A stretch of DNA of 29,322 nt from Treponema sp. (GTDB taxonomy: Bacteria; Spirochaetota; Spirochaetia; Treponematales; Treponemataceae): the NCBI GenBank assembly GCA_016290335.1, contig JAEETM010000042.1, forward strand, positions 1 to 29,322, given 5' to 3'. The notes under the pieces are model-generated. The model made no database searches, was not told the DNA's origin, and saw only the letters and a list, made by a program, of their open reading frames with translations. Position 1 is the first letter of the stretch. Each line of letters begins with the position of its first letter. The position numbers and the translations under genes are program-made. This document shows, piece by piece, positions 9,301 to 16,785 of this stretch.

Positions 9301-10206
9301 GGATATGATTTTGATGGTTGGTATACTGACAGTAGCTTTAGTGAAGAATCAAAAGTAGAAAGCGGTTATACGGTTACTTCAAATACAACTCTTTATGGAA
9401 AATGGAGCATAATATCATATTCAATTACTTATGAAACAAATGGTGGCGTTAACAATGAGCTGAATCCTGAATCTTATACAATTGAGACAGATGAAATAAC
9501 CTTATTGGAACCAAGTCGTACAGATTGTGATTTTAGAGGCTGGTATACTACAGAAAACTTTACGTCAAGTAGTAAAGTTGAAACGATACCTTGCGGTAGT
9601 TGTGGTGATATTACCCTCTATGCAAAATGGGTTGGAAACTTTACGGTAAGTTATCTGAGTCCTTATGGTCAAACGCCACAGTCATGTATTATAGAAGAAG
9701 GAGAGGCTCTTTCTTCTGAAAATCTTCCAGAGTTATATGAAATTGGTTGGAATTTTGAAGGATGGTATTTAGACAGTTCTCGTACACAACCAGCTTCTGT
9801 TGGTTACGAATTAAATGATTCAATATTACTATATGCTAAATGGAGTGCCTCAAATGGTTGGGCTATGACAGGACATGGAAACTATCAGTTTGTAAAGAAT
9901 GGTAATACATGGACCTCAAATAATCATGCGCATTCAAGTTCAGCAACAACAACCTGGGCTGTAATTATTCCATCACCTATCCAATATACAATAAGGTATA
10001 CTGTTTCAAGTGAAGGAAATTATGATTATCTTACTTTAGTTCTTGATGGAACATCGATTGTGCATACTTCTGGCTCAAATTCTTCTAGTTATACTACAAC
10101 TCTTTCTGTGGGTACACATACATTGACTGCAACTTATTCTAAAGATGGTTCTGCATCATCAGGTAGTGACCAGGGAACAATAACTCTAGAAGAAATCAAT
10201 TATTGA
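6379..10206 (+). CDS. Large surface lipoprotein: B-repeats plus FGE/SUMF1-like domain
   Basis: 1275 aa, 21 nt after the previous gene with AAGGAG before the ATG, so probably the same operon and a partial duplicate of it. Lipobox LFFSC predicts lipidation at C25. Seven B-repeats: ~244-319, 440-516, 517-589, 590-661, then ~938-1010, 1011-1085 and 1086-1156. Residues ~323-438 form an intervening beta domain. Residues ~662-930 match the formylglycine-generating enzyme / sulfatase-modifying-factor fold (MGVNPSSF, RPVERVSWYDAIYYCN, YRLPTSDEWEFAARGG, GNVWEW, LRGGSY, VGLRVVR). In the catalytic segment SYLNNPIYC the first of the two FGE cysteines is Asn (N901) and only the second remains (C906). The domain is therefore more likely a binding or structural C-type-lectin-like fold than a sulfatase activator. 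The last ~119 residues repeat the WTSNN/YSKDGS module of the neighbouring protein. Probable outer-surface protein. Confidence 0.85.
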   Translation: MSRIKNNIIFTSFISFLVIFLFFSCKVGQEKPIVENKAFLSIIVDRVDYNNDFARTVLPSSDVSDFTDFELSMTRSDGLTNSYSFADYEVLVSSTIGIETGEWSFTLSSGEFSSSISQTIGSGENNLSFRLDYVGSQNTGNISVSLSFPNDERVKLVNGGLLNITSEREIQGYEMEAMELIENESSMSVLYSKQNVPAGYYFIKWNIYGDLDAKVLLESKKELVLIDGGITSSDAIEMEDFLNLYDITYNLEEGSFEESFVPPCSFSKISDFDLPKASNLIKDGQFFEGWYTSPDYEGNRIDFIKAGTSGNLNLYAKWKDIDVRTVESSSSSCSLDNCEIVTLNSSEYKEEIWFFKPGYNYFGIWMDYNTVNEAVLSDHGYTPIDAQLKIYTEDDVLINEIDDENSFNFTVTEEGYYKIVTNNVSEIDGSCAYYLYKEEVSYSIRYELNGGNFVNYTGAVVSYNTSNEICLPENIYVTRPYCIFTGWYETSECNTEPIKRIPVGSYGDKVFYAGWEGLIFEVHYELDGGTNSEENPDYYTVLDSIRLRNPEKPGYTFLNWTTEVSGHNQEVTSIEGFAQDVLTLTANWQLTTYTITYVLNGGTNNSANPLSYTINSDTIPLLSPRRSGYIFMGWYTSETTGITEIDPASSLCNLVLNADWEEIDNEDGIVYFEGGTVVGSNDYNVYTTGAFTEDRTVTFNSFYISDHEVTQDEYQTIMGVNPSSFNSNPAENEEQANRPVERVSWYDAIYYCNERSITEGFTPCYSVNGESDPDNWNYTPHRGFNIEGAIDCNFNVNGYRLPTSDEWEFAARGGMDKYGTEDFAFCFAGAPGATDYSQTENSALDYVGWYENISDGKTHEVKKKRAIGSLFDMSGNVWEWCWDENPGPVPCRKLRGGSYLNNPIYCSVAFISNEIAADRFSSVGLRVVRSFVLGQTENRYTISYETERGEIPFCIRKNEGASLSSLNLPELSADGYDFDGWYTDSSFSEESKVESGYTVTSNTTLYGKWSIISYSITYETNGGVNNELNPESYTIETDEITLLEPSRTDCDFRGWYTTENFTSSSKVETIPCGSCGDITLYAKWVGNFTVSYLSPYGQTPQSCIIEEGEALSSENLPELYEIGWNFEGWYLDSSRTQPASVGYELNDSILLYAKWSASNGWAMTGHGNYQFVKNGNTWTSNNHAHSSSATTTWAVIIPSPIQYTIRYTVSSEGNYDYLTLVLDGTSIVHTSGSNSSSYTTTLSVGTHTLTATYSKDGSASSGSDQGTITLEEINY

Positions 10207-10244
10207 TTGCAAACTTTCTTAAGTGTTGAAACTTATTCTTGGAT

Positions 10245-10298
10245 AAAAAACTCTGCGGTGGACTTTATTGTATGGGAAAGAGGTAATCCACCGCAGAG
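10245..10298 (-). terminator. Probable terminator for the minus-strand carbohydrate-binding gene
   Basis: A perfect 12-bp inverted repeat (CTCTGCGGTGGA at 10251-10262, TCCACCGCAGAG at 10287-10298) with a 24-nt loop. Read on the minus strand it is followed by TTTTTT (10250-10245), as in an intrinsic terminator; on + it is followed by A residues. The large loop is unusual. It lies ~117 nt past the minus-strand stop, with a two-hairpin repeat in between. Confidence 0.45.
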
Positions 10299-10315
10299 AA
10301 AAAGTAAGGAGGATT

Positions 10316-10389
10316 GCGGTGACTGCTGCTTTATGGTTGTGATACATTTGTCCAGTCACCGCATGCAGTTTTGCAAAGACAAAACTGCA
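10316..10389 (+). repeat. Two-hairpin intergenic element, copy 1
   Basis: Hairpin 1 spans 47 nt (10316-10362) with perfect 10-bp arms GCGGTGACTG / CAGTCACCGC. After the linker AT comes hairpin 2 (10364-10389): TGCAGTTTTG / CAAAACTGCA around CAAAGA. The geometry matches copies at 22940 and 25632, while the arm sequence of hairpin 1 differs. This copy sits between two convergent genes, 109 nt after the + strand stop. Function unknown. Confidence 0.75.
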
Positions 10390-10414
10390 CACTTAGGGTT
10401 ATTGGTTGTATGTC

Positions 10415-12445
10415 TTAGTGCCTTGTTGGCTTGGGACCATTGTTAATGTGCTCGCCTTCCTGCGGGCCGCCGTTTGTTACGGATGATTTTGTGTAAACGT
10501 AATTTGTTGTGGAGGTTGAAGCATTGCTGACTGTTGTTGTACCGCCGCTTACTGTTGGGAGCGAGGTGTACAGTCCGTTGAAGTTTTCACCACCAGTTGC
10601 AGAAACGCCTGTTTTTATATTGTAGTTTGTTCCTGTTTTGATTTCCGGTGAAGATAATATCATTACATAATCGGAGCGTGATGAAGTTCCAAAAATTACT
10701 GATGGAATTGTGAACGCAAATAAAGTTTTATCATTTGAACCGGAACCTGAGCTTGTAGTGCCAGCTTCTGTCACTGCCAGGGTAGTTCCACCTTTACCAA
10801 AATAGTCTCCGCTTAATACAAATGTGCTTTGTGTGCAGACTGATGATGTTGGGGCAGAGTAGTTGCTTGTGCCAATTCCTACAAACGTACCGCCGGTAAT
10901 TTTGAAGGTATAATTGTCGCAGTCAAAGGCACATTCCGGTGTTGTTGCTGTAAGTGCTACAATTGTTCCGCCGGAAATTGTGAGTGTACCGTTTGAATCT
11001 ATTGCATCGTTGCTGCTGGAGTAAGCATATATTTTTCCACCGCTGATTTCTACAAGTGCGCTTCCGTCTCGGCTGGAGTTTATACAGTCGTCGGTAGAGT
11101 TGATTGATATTTCTCCACCGGTAATAAATATTGCCTGTTTTCCTTCAATTCCTTCCGGGCTGAGCTTTGTAGTTTCTGTTACGCTTTCTCCGTCTGCATC
11201 TGTAAAGGTGTATGTTATGCGTGATTCATCCTGTGGAGTTCCCCTTGTTTTTACAGAGATTTTTCCACCAGTGATTTTTACGTAAGGATACGGGTCATCA
11301 CTTGTGTCACTAGTTTCAGCATCATCGTCAATATCCCACTTTGCAGAAATACCCTTGCTTATTGTGTCAACTTCAATTGTTCCGCCGTGAAGCTCTATAA
11401 AGCCTTCGCCAGGTTTGTCTTCGCTGCCTTCTACAATAATTCCGCGGCTTTCATTATTCGTGTTTTCGCCACTTCCCTTTATGGTGATTTTACCGTCTTC
11501 CATAATAAAGCCGTTCACACTCTGGATTCCGTTACGACCGGTTGAGTTGATGCTGATTGTACCGCTTTCTACCCTGATATAATCCTTTGCGTAGATTGCG
11601 TGCTTGTAGCCTTCTGTTACGCTAAGTGTTCCATTTCCGCTAAAGATGAAGGAGCCTTTTGTGTAAAGAGAACCCTTTGTGTCGGAACCGCAAGCCCAAG
11701 TTTTTGTAAGTTCTGCATCTGAATCAGGGGTGTCTGTAAAGGATGATGTATAATAATCTGTTCCTTCTTTTTCACTGTAACCGATTCCGTATTTTCGACC
11801 GTCAGTAATTGAGTTAGTCCCTTCTAATATCACGTAAGTTTTTACAACATCACCTTTTATTTCAATTGGAGGGTAGTAGCTGCTTGTTATATTAACATTG
11901 TTCAAAAACAAGCCTGTGTATGCTGCAGAAGTTTTCATTGCAAAAGAACCGTTTTCAATTTTTCCGGAAAGGATTACTTTTAATGTTCCTGTGTAATTTT
12001 CTGTGTTTAATGTAATAACTCCATCTGAGGTTTTATAAATAAGAACGTTTTCAATTACAGTTTGTGCAGCTTTCTTCTTTTCAGCGGTTATTGCTGTGTA
12101 TTCATTTCCATCAGCAGAAAAAAATGAAGTTCCAGATGATGAAGCTTCTCCATCATCAAGCTTTATGTAAACTGTATCTGTAAATGTCACTGCAGAAACA
12201 TCATCAACGGCAAGAAGGTCTCTTGTAGAAGTGTTGGATGTATATTCTGTTGCCTCCTTTTGCGGCTGGTTGCCATTTCCACCAAAAGGGGTGTCCCCAT
12301 TATCACCACTATAAAAATCACCAGGATTGTCCCCATTATTCAAATCATTGCTGCATCCTGCAAGGCTTATTGTTGCCGCAAAACAGGTTGCAATTATCAG
12401 CGTTGAAACAATCCCCGAAAAATAGAATAATCTTCTTCTTACCAT
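10415..12445 (-). CDS. Carbohydrate-binding beta-helix lipoprotein (Cthe_2159-like)
   Basis: 676 aa. A signal peptide with lipobox LAGC gives lipidation at C31, then a Gly/Asn/Asp-rich linker to about residue 80. The rest is beta-helix-like, with short repeats of the form GGKIxI / GGTIxVxS and acidic turns such as DDCINSS and NDAIDSNG. This is the pattern of the Cthe_2159-type carbohydrate-binding domain family, whose founding member binds acidic plant polysaccharide and calcium (family knowledge). The block with GSLYTKGSFIFSGNGTL and YKHAIYAKDYI is characteristic. No glycosidase or lyase catalytic motif is recognised. The start has GAAGGAGT 7 nt upstream. It diverges from the proline-rich protein gene at 12597 and the two-component genes beyond it, so those regulators may control or sense its activity (inference). 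Ligand here is unknown; pectin or another plant polysaccharide is a guess. Confidence 0.85.
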   Translation of the reverse strand: MVRRRLFYFSGIVSTLIIATCFAATISLAGCSNDLNNGDNPGDFYSGDNGDTPFGGNGNQPQKEATEYTSNTSTRDLLAVDDVSAVTFTDTVYIKLDDGEASSSGTSFFSADGNEYTAITAEKKKAAQTVIENVLIYKTSDGVITLNTENYTGTLKVILSGKIENGSFAMKTSAAYTGLFLNNVNITSSYYPPIEIKGDVVKTYVILEGTNSITDGRKYGIGYSEKEGTDYYTSSFTDTPDSDAELTKTWACGSDTKGSLYTKGSFIFSGNGTLSVTEGYKHAIYAKDYIRVESGTISINSTGRNGIQSVNGFIMEDGKITIKGSGENTNNESRGIIVEGSEDKPGEGFIELHGGTIEVDTISKGISAKWDIDDDAETSDTSDDPYPYVKITGGKISVKTRGTPQDESRITYTFTDADGESVTETTKLSPEGIEGKQAIFITGGEISINSTDDCINSSRDGSALVEISGGKIYAYSSSNDAIDSNGTLTISGGTIVALTATTPECAFDCDNYTFKITGGTFVGIGTSNYSAPTSSVCTQSTFVLSGDYFGKGGTTLAVTEAGTTSSGSGSNDKTLFAFTIPSVIFGTSSRSDYVMILSSPEIKTGTNYNIKTGVSATGGENFNGLYTSLPTVSGGTTTVSNASTSTTNYVYTKSSVTNGGPQEGEHINNGPKPTRH

Positions 12446-12560
12446 AAAAAAACTCCTTCAATAAGGTTTTCTGCTTTGTAATTGCATTGTACATTACCCG
12501 TGAGCCAAAATCCTTAGAAAATGGTAAATGAAAAATAAGAGAACTCTTAAGAAATAACTG

Positions 12561-12590
12561 TTTACTTCAAAAAATAATTGCTGATATAAT
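12561..12590 (+). promoter_or_regulatory. Sigma70-type promoter placing transcription start on the ATG
   Basis: -35 TTTACT (12561-12566), 18-nt spacer, -10 TATAAT (12585-12590), with TG one base upstream of the hexamer (extended -10 TGATATAAT). Six bases separate the -10 from the ATG at 12597, so the usual +1, seven bases downstream, is the A of the start codon. No Shine-Dalgarno sequence exists. Confidence 0.6.
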
Positions 12591-12596
12591 GTATAT

Positions 12597-13127
12597 ATGC
12601 AGAAAAAAATTATATTTGGAATAATTATTATCTCTCTGCTTGCGGTAAATGCCTTTTCTCAGGATAGAAAATCACCTGATCAAAAGCCACCTCAGCCGCC
12701 AAAGGAAGGAGACCCTGATGCTCCTCCGCCACCACGCCCAGATAATCCTGAACCACCAAAAAGAAAAGATTTTTATAATTACCGTGGTATAAGAAGAAAT
12801 ATTTCAGATTATCCTATAGAAATAATAGTTGCAGATTTGCGTACACCAGAAAACAAAAGAAACAAAAGTGGAGAACTGGAACTTTACGTAAGGTTTAATC
12901 AGACTATTGACCCAAAAAGTTTTAGTACAGAAAATATTCTTATAAATCAGGAAGAAACTCCTTATGAAGGAAAGATTATTTTTAACAAAAACTCAGATTC
13001 TGTAACTCTCCGTTTTGATGATGAAGAGGATGCTGAGCAAATCTCACAGGTTGAGTTTAAGAATATTGTTTCTATGGACGGCAAACGTTGTGAGATTCTT
13101 GTTATAAAGAGTATTAGAAAAAGATAG
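12597..13127 (+). CDS. Secreted proline-rich protein with C-terminal beta domain
   Basis: 176 aa, not matched to a named family. A Sec signal peptide ends around AFSQ (residue ~22), so the product should be exported. Residues ~25-57 are a proline/lysine/acidic linker (PPQPPKEG, APPPPRPDNP). Residues ~70-170 are beta-rich, and the segment LYVRFNQTIDPKSFSTENI resembles the SbsA/Big_5-type Ig-like domains seen in surface proteins. That assignment is tentative. It has no Shine-Dalgarno and a promoter whose start point falls on the ATG, so its mRNA is probably leaderless. It lies 57 nt ahead of the response regulator, probably in one operon, and diverges from the carbohydrate-binding lipoprotein. 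A periplasmic partner for the adjacent histidine kinase is possible but unsupported beyond position. Confidence 0.75.
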   Translation: MQKKIIFGIIIISLLAVNAFSQDRKSPDQKPPQPPKEGDPDAPPPPRPDNPEPPKRKDFYNYRGIRRNISDYPIEIIVADLRTPENKRNKSGELELYVRFNQTIDPKSFSTENILINQEETPYEGKIIFNKNSDSVTLRFDDEEDAEQISQVEFKNIVSMDGKRCEILVIKSIRKR

Positions 13128-13129
13128 TC

Positions 13130-13152
13130 ATTGTCGCACTTGATGCGGCAAT
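13130..13152 (+). other. Small intergenic hairpin before the response regulator
   Basis: ATTGTCGCA and TGCGGCAAT pair over 9 bp with one T-G wobble around the loop CTTGA. There is no downstream T-run, so it is not a clear terminator. It may modulate read-through into, or mRNA stability of, the regulator genes. Confidence 0.35.
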
Positions 13153-13184
13153 CTCAAAAATAGAATTATTGTAAGGAATATCAA

Positions 13185-13892
13185 ATGGCTAAAATCCTTA
13201 TTGTAGAAGATGATGAAGGAATCTCTGATTTTATAAGTCTTGAACTTAAGCACGAAGGCTTTGATGTTGTTCTTGCTCAAACTGGACGGCAGGGCCTTTC
13301 AATGGCAGAGTCGGAAGCTCCAGATTTAATTCTTCTTGATATTATGCTTCCAGAAATGAACGGGCTTGAAGTCTTGCGGCGGCTTAGAAAAAGCTCAGGA
13401 AAAAATGCTGCTGTGCCTGTAATAATTGAAACTGCGCGTGGAGAATCGCTTGATAGAATTAACGGTTTAAATGAAGGAGCCGATGACTATATCTGTAAAC
13501 CCTTTGAAATTGAAGAGCTGCTTGCCAGAATAAATGCTCTGCTTCGTCGGGTGGATTTTTACAAAAATGCAGGCGGACCGGTTGAAGCTGCTGAGCTTGC
13601 TTGTGGTGAACTAAAGTTGTATCCGCAGACAATGGGACTTACTCTGATGGGGCAGTCAATCAATCTTTCTAAAACTGAGTTTTTTATGATTAAGCACTTT
13701 ATGGAAAATCAGGGTAAGGTTCTTTCCCGTTCAGATTTAATAGATGCAATCTGGGGAAAAGATTATTATATAGATGAAAATACAATTGATGTTTATGTAG
13801 GTTATTTACGTTCAAAGTTTGCAGCTGTTACAAAGCAGGAATATATAAAGACAGTGCGCGGTTTTGGTTATGTTTTGCAGTCAGGGCAATAG
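13185..13892 (+). CDS. OmpR/PhoB-type response regulator
   Basis: 235 aa. The N-terminal receiver domain (1-122) has the acidic pair E8/D9/D10, phospho-acceptor D52 in LLDIMLPEMNG, T84 and K106 in CKPF. A linker of ~15 residues leads to a winged-helix DNA-binding domain (about 135-232) with LSKTEF, RSDLIDAIWG and YVGYLRSKF…IKTVRGFGYVL, typical of OmpR/PhoB proteins. It would bind DNA as a phosphorylation-driven dimer. The partner kinase begins 24 nt downstream. Likely targets include the divergent secreted-protein genes next door, by position only. AAGGA precedes the ATG by 8 nt. Confidence 0.95.
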   Translation: MAKILIVEDDEGISDFISLELKHEGFDVVLAQTGRQGLSMAESEAPDLILLDIMLPEMNGLEVLRRLRKSSGKNAAVPVIIETARGESLDRINGLNEGADDYICKPFEIEELLARINALLRRVDFYKNAGGPVEAAELACGELKLYPQTMGLTLMGQSINLSKTEFFMIKHFMENQGKVLSRSDLIDAIWGKDYYIDENTIDVYVGYLRSKFAAVTKQEYIKTVRGFGYVLQSGQ

Positions 13893-13916
13893 GGTGGAGC
13901 GGAAATAAAAAGTGTT

Positions 13917-15299
13917 ATGAAAAAAATCAAAAAGCTTTCAATAAGACTTTCCTTTAAGTTTATGATAGTTGTAGCTCTCTCTGTTCTTGTTCTGACTGGA
14001 GTTTTTCTTATTACACTAGGTTTTTCCATTCGTCACAGTCAGGCAGAAATATTGCGGGAAAATGCAAACGATATTTACACCAGCATGAAAACCGGCAGAG
14101 ATTATCATCCTCCTTACGGACTTTCCTGGCTTGTTTATGATTCCTTTACAAAAATGGTTTACACCACAAACGACCCTTTTCTGCCCACGTTACCCGATAC
14201 TAACGGAGCCGTAAAACAGTATTTTATAAATGATTATTTTTCTGATGGAGATTTACATCTGTGTTATTATGCAGTAGATGTTTTTCCTTTTACAATTGTT
14301 ACCGCAATAGATCTGGATTCCGATTTTTCCGTACAATCGCTGGTAAAGATTCCGAGGGTATTCTTAATTATACTTGCACCGATTCTAATCATTTCATTTT
14401 TTCTTTCGGTATTAATTTCAAGACGGACAATAAGGCCTGTAGTTGAAGTAACGGAAGCGGCCCAGAAAATCTCTTCTTCAAATCTTAATTTGCGCTTGCC
14501 GTTGAGTGGTACTGGTGATGAAATTGATGAGCTTGCAAAAACCTTTAATCATCTTATAGAACAGCTCGAAAAAGATTTTACAAGGGAACGTCAGTTTTCA
14601 AGTGATGTTTCGCATGAGCTTAAAACTCCGCTTGCTGTAATTCTCGGGCAGACAAATCTTCTTATGCGCTGGGGTAAAGATAATCCTGAGCAGCTGGAAA
14701 AATCTCTGCTGGCAATAAAAAAAGAAGGCAAATCAATGCAATCTGTAATTGAAAATCTTTTGCAGATAAGCAGATACGAAAGCGGCAGATTAAAACCGAG
14801 TTTTGGAAAGGTTCACATAAAAGAACTGTTTACACGGCTGCAGAATGAGTTTTCTGAGCTTGAACATTCCGGTGCTGGTGAACCTGGTAATGGGGTGGAA
14901 ATTAAGATTGAGTGCGAGGATGATTTTATAATTGTTTCTGACGAGGAACTCCTCCATCAGATTTTCACAGTTTTTATTTCCAACAGCATAAAGTTTGCCC
15001 TGCCTAACAAGCCTTGTCAAATAACTCTGCGAGCTGCTTCCAAAGATAATGAGAAAAATGCAATTACAGAACATTTTATTCTAGAAGAATCAGACAATGG
15101 GCCTGGAATTGCAGAAGAAGCTCTTCCTCACATTTTCGACCGTTTCTACAAGGGTGACGACTCTCATAACCGTAATGCCGGCGGTTGTGGACTAGGTCTT
15201 TCAATTGCAAAAACGCTTGCCACTGTGCTTAATTGCTCAATATCTGCCGAGTCGCTTGCGGCTGAACAAAAGGGTGCAACTTTCCGTCTTGAATGCTAG
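13917..15299 (+). CDS. Membrane sensor histidine kinase
   Basis: 460 aa. Transmembrane segment 1 is at about 16-38, followed by a ~105-residue extracytoplasmic sensor domain with no family I recognise and transmembrane segment 2 at about 148-167. A HAMP linker covers ~168-222. The HisKA dimerisation helix has H233 in SSDVSHELKTPL as the autophosphorylation site. The ATPase domain has the N box at N356 (FISNSIKF), G1 at D393 (DNGPGI) and G2 in GGCGLGLSIAK. It should phosphorylate the response regulator encoded 24 nt upstream. The signal is unknown; a cell-surface polysaccharide or envelope cue is suggested only by the adjacent carbohydrate-binding and proline-rich secreted proteins. A T-rich stretch follows the stop but no hairpin terminator is clear. 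Confidence 0.95.
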   Translation: MKKIKKLSIRLSFKFMIVVALSVLVLTGVFLITLGFSIRHSQAEILRENANDIYTSMKTGRDYHPPYGLSWLVYDSFTKMVYTTNDPFLPTLPDTNGAVKQYFINDYFSDGDLHLCYYAVDVFPFTIVTAIDLDSDFSVQSLVKIPRVFLIILAPILIISFFLSVLISRRTIRPVVEVTEAAQKISSSNLNLRLPLSGTGDEIDELAKTFNHLIEQLEKDFTRERQFSSDVSHELKTPLAVILGQTNLLMRWGKDNPEQLEKSLLAIKKEGKSMQSVIENLLQISRYESGRLKPSFGKVHIKELFTRLQNEFSELEHSGAGEPGNGVEIKIECEDDFIIVSDEELLHQIFTVFISNSIKFALPNKPCQITLRAASKDNEKNAITEHFILEESDNGPGIAEEALPHIFDRFYKGDDSHNRNAGGCGLGLSIAKTLATVLNCSISAESLAAEQKGATFRLEC

Positions 15300-15380
15300 C
15301 TTTTTTTATATCATTTCTTATATAATTCTTTTTGTTCTATAAATGTCAGATAAATTAAAAAAGTGTTTATGAGGATTGTT

Positions 15381-16784
15381 ATGAAAAAAGTTGTTTTATT
15401 CACCGTCATTTGTTTTGTTTTCAGTTTGTTTACTTTAACTTCCTGTAAAAAAGATGTAGAAGAAGCTTCGCCGAAATTAAAGCAGATAAAGCTTGATAAT
15501 GTAAAGGTTCTTTGTATTACAAATCCTACAGATAAAAAACAGAACGCTGGTGAGACCTGGGTAAATATTGATTACGAAATGGAAAGAAATGCAGAGCTTA
15601 ATCTTCCAGTATTTACTCAGAACGAAGCAGTTAACTGTAATTCAGAAAGGGCAATTTCTACTTCAAAAAGACCAACTACTTATAAGGTTGGTGAACAGAA
15701 AGATATAACTGATGTACTTCATAGTGTAAATGATACTGCTAAGATGGTTTATGAAGGAGTCTATTGTTATATATGGACTTATAATAATGAACCTTTAGAT
15801 TCTGCTCTTTCGGAAGATGAAATAGAAAGCTTTGCAAAAGCATTTGATGATATTTATGAAAAGCAGATAGCTTTATGCGGTCCGAAATATGCCGGCGAAA
15901 CCGTTTATAACGATGTAATTAATCCTGATAAAAAAATCTCGCTTATGCTTTGTGATATAGGCAGAGATAGGGCAAGTGGTGATGTATATGGTTATTTTGC
16001 TCCGTCTAATTATTCTTCTTACAATAAGATGGAAATAATTTTTGTTGATTCATACTTTGCAAAACGGCCACAGAATTTACCGGACTTATTGTCTACAGTT
16101 TCCCATGAGTTTAATCATCTTTTGAATTACTGTAATAAAGATTTAAAATATGGGCTTAGTCAGAAAAGCTGGTATACAGAAATGCTTTCAATGCTTTGTC
16201 AGGACTTTTTTGATGAAGAATTGGGACTTGATGAAGAGCATGGTGTAAAGCAGCGTTTATATAAGGTTTTTGTTACAGGTTCATATACGCAGGGATTTGG
16301 AAACTGGAATCAGAATAGTCCCTTTGTGGGGTCTTATTACGCAAATGCTTATGCGTTTGGAGCTTTTCTTGCAAGAAATTATGGTGGCGCAAAACTTGTT
16401 CACGAAATAATGACAAATGAATATGTAAATGAAGAATCTGTCGTACATGCAGTGAATAAAATTAATGGTACAAACTTGACTTTTAGTGATTTATTAAAGG
16501 AGTTTCCACTTATTCTTTTGAATAATAAGAATCAGTCTTCTGATATGCCGTCTTTATTTAAATCTGTGGAAGAAGAATTACCGGGGCTTGCAGATTACAC
16601 TTATAAGCTTAAAGAAATAGATCTTGGTGATATATCTGATGGTTCTATATCTGTAAATAACCCGGATATTGCATCAGATGTTGTTCTGGATTCCTATGGT
16701 TTTGAGTTCTATTATTTTACAGCACCCGCAAAGGTAACGCTTTCAATAAAGGACTTTTTAAACCATAGGATTGTTTCTTATTAA
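15381..16784 (+). CDS. M30-like zinc metallopeptidase lipoprotein
   Basis: 467 aa from the ATG at 15381, chosen because TGAGG lies 6 nt upstream; in-frame GTG 15363 and ATG 15369 are alternatives that would add a short extension before the signal peptide. Lipobox LTSC predicts lipidation at C22. The zinc motif HEFNH (H242, E243, H246) is followed 20 residues after the second His by E267 in WYTEML, the gluzincin spacing; surrounding sequence resembles peptidase family M30 (hyicolysin-like), common as lipoproteins in treponemes. It would cleave proteins at or outside the cell surface. The substrate is unknown. The C-terminus ends abruptly after a beta-rich stretch (FYYFTAPAKVTLSI…), with the stop 1 nt from the stop of the convergent gene. 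A 10-bp inverted repeat brackets the last ~25 codons, so 3' truncation is possible. Confidence 0.8.
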   Translation: MKKVVLFTVICFVFSLFTLTSCKKDVEEASPKLKQIKLDNVKVLCITNPTDKKQNAGETWVNIDYEMERNAELNLPVFTQNEAVNCNSERAISTSKRPTTYKVGEQKDITDVLHSVNDTAKMVYEGVYCYIWTYNNEPLDSALSEDEIESFAKAFDDIYEKQIALCGPKYAGETVYNDVINPDKKISLMLCDIGRDRASGDVYGYFAPSNYSSYNKMEIIFVDSYFAKRPQNLPDLLSTVSHEFNHLLNYCNKDLKYGLSQKSWYTEMLSMLCQDFFDEELGLDEEHGVKQRLYKVFVTGSYTQGFGNWNQNSPFVGSYYANAYAFGAFLARNYGGAKLVHEIMTNEYVNEESVVHAVNKINGTNLTFSDLLKEFPLILLNNKNQSSDMPSLFKSVEEELPGLADYTYKLKEIDLGDISDGSISVNNPDIASDVVLDSYGFEFYYFTAPAKVTLSIKDFLNHRIVSY

Positions 16785-16785
16785 A

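Noticed and set aside
10207..10446. 79-codon + strand reading frame with TTG start
   Set aside because: It begins immediately after a stop codon, has no ribosome binding site, and runs through three perfect hairpins into the end of the opposite gene; the DNA is better explained as structured intergenic sequence.
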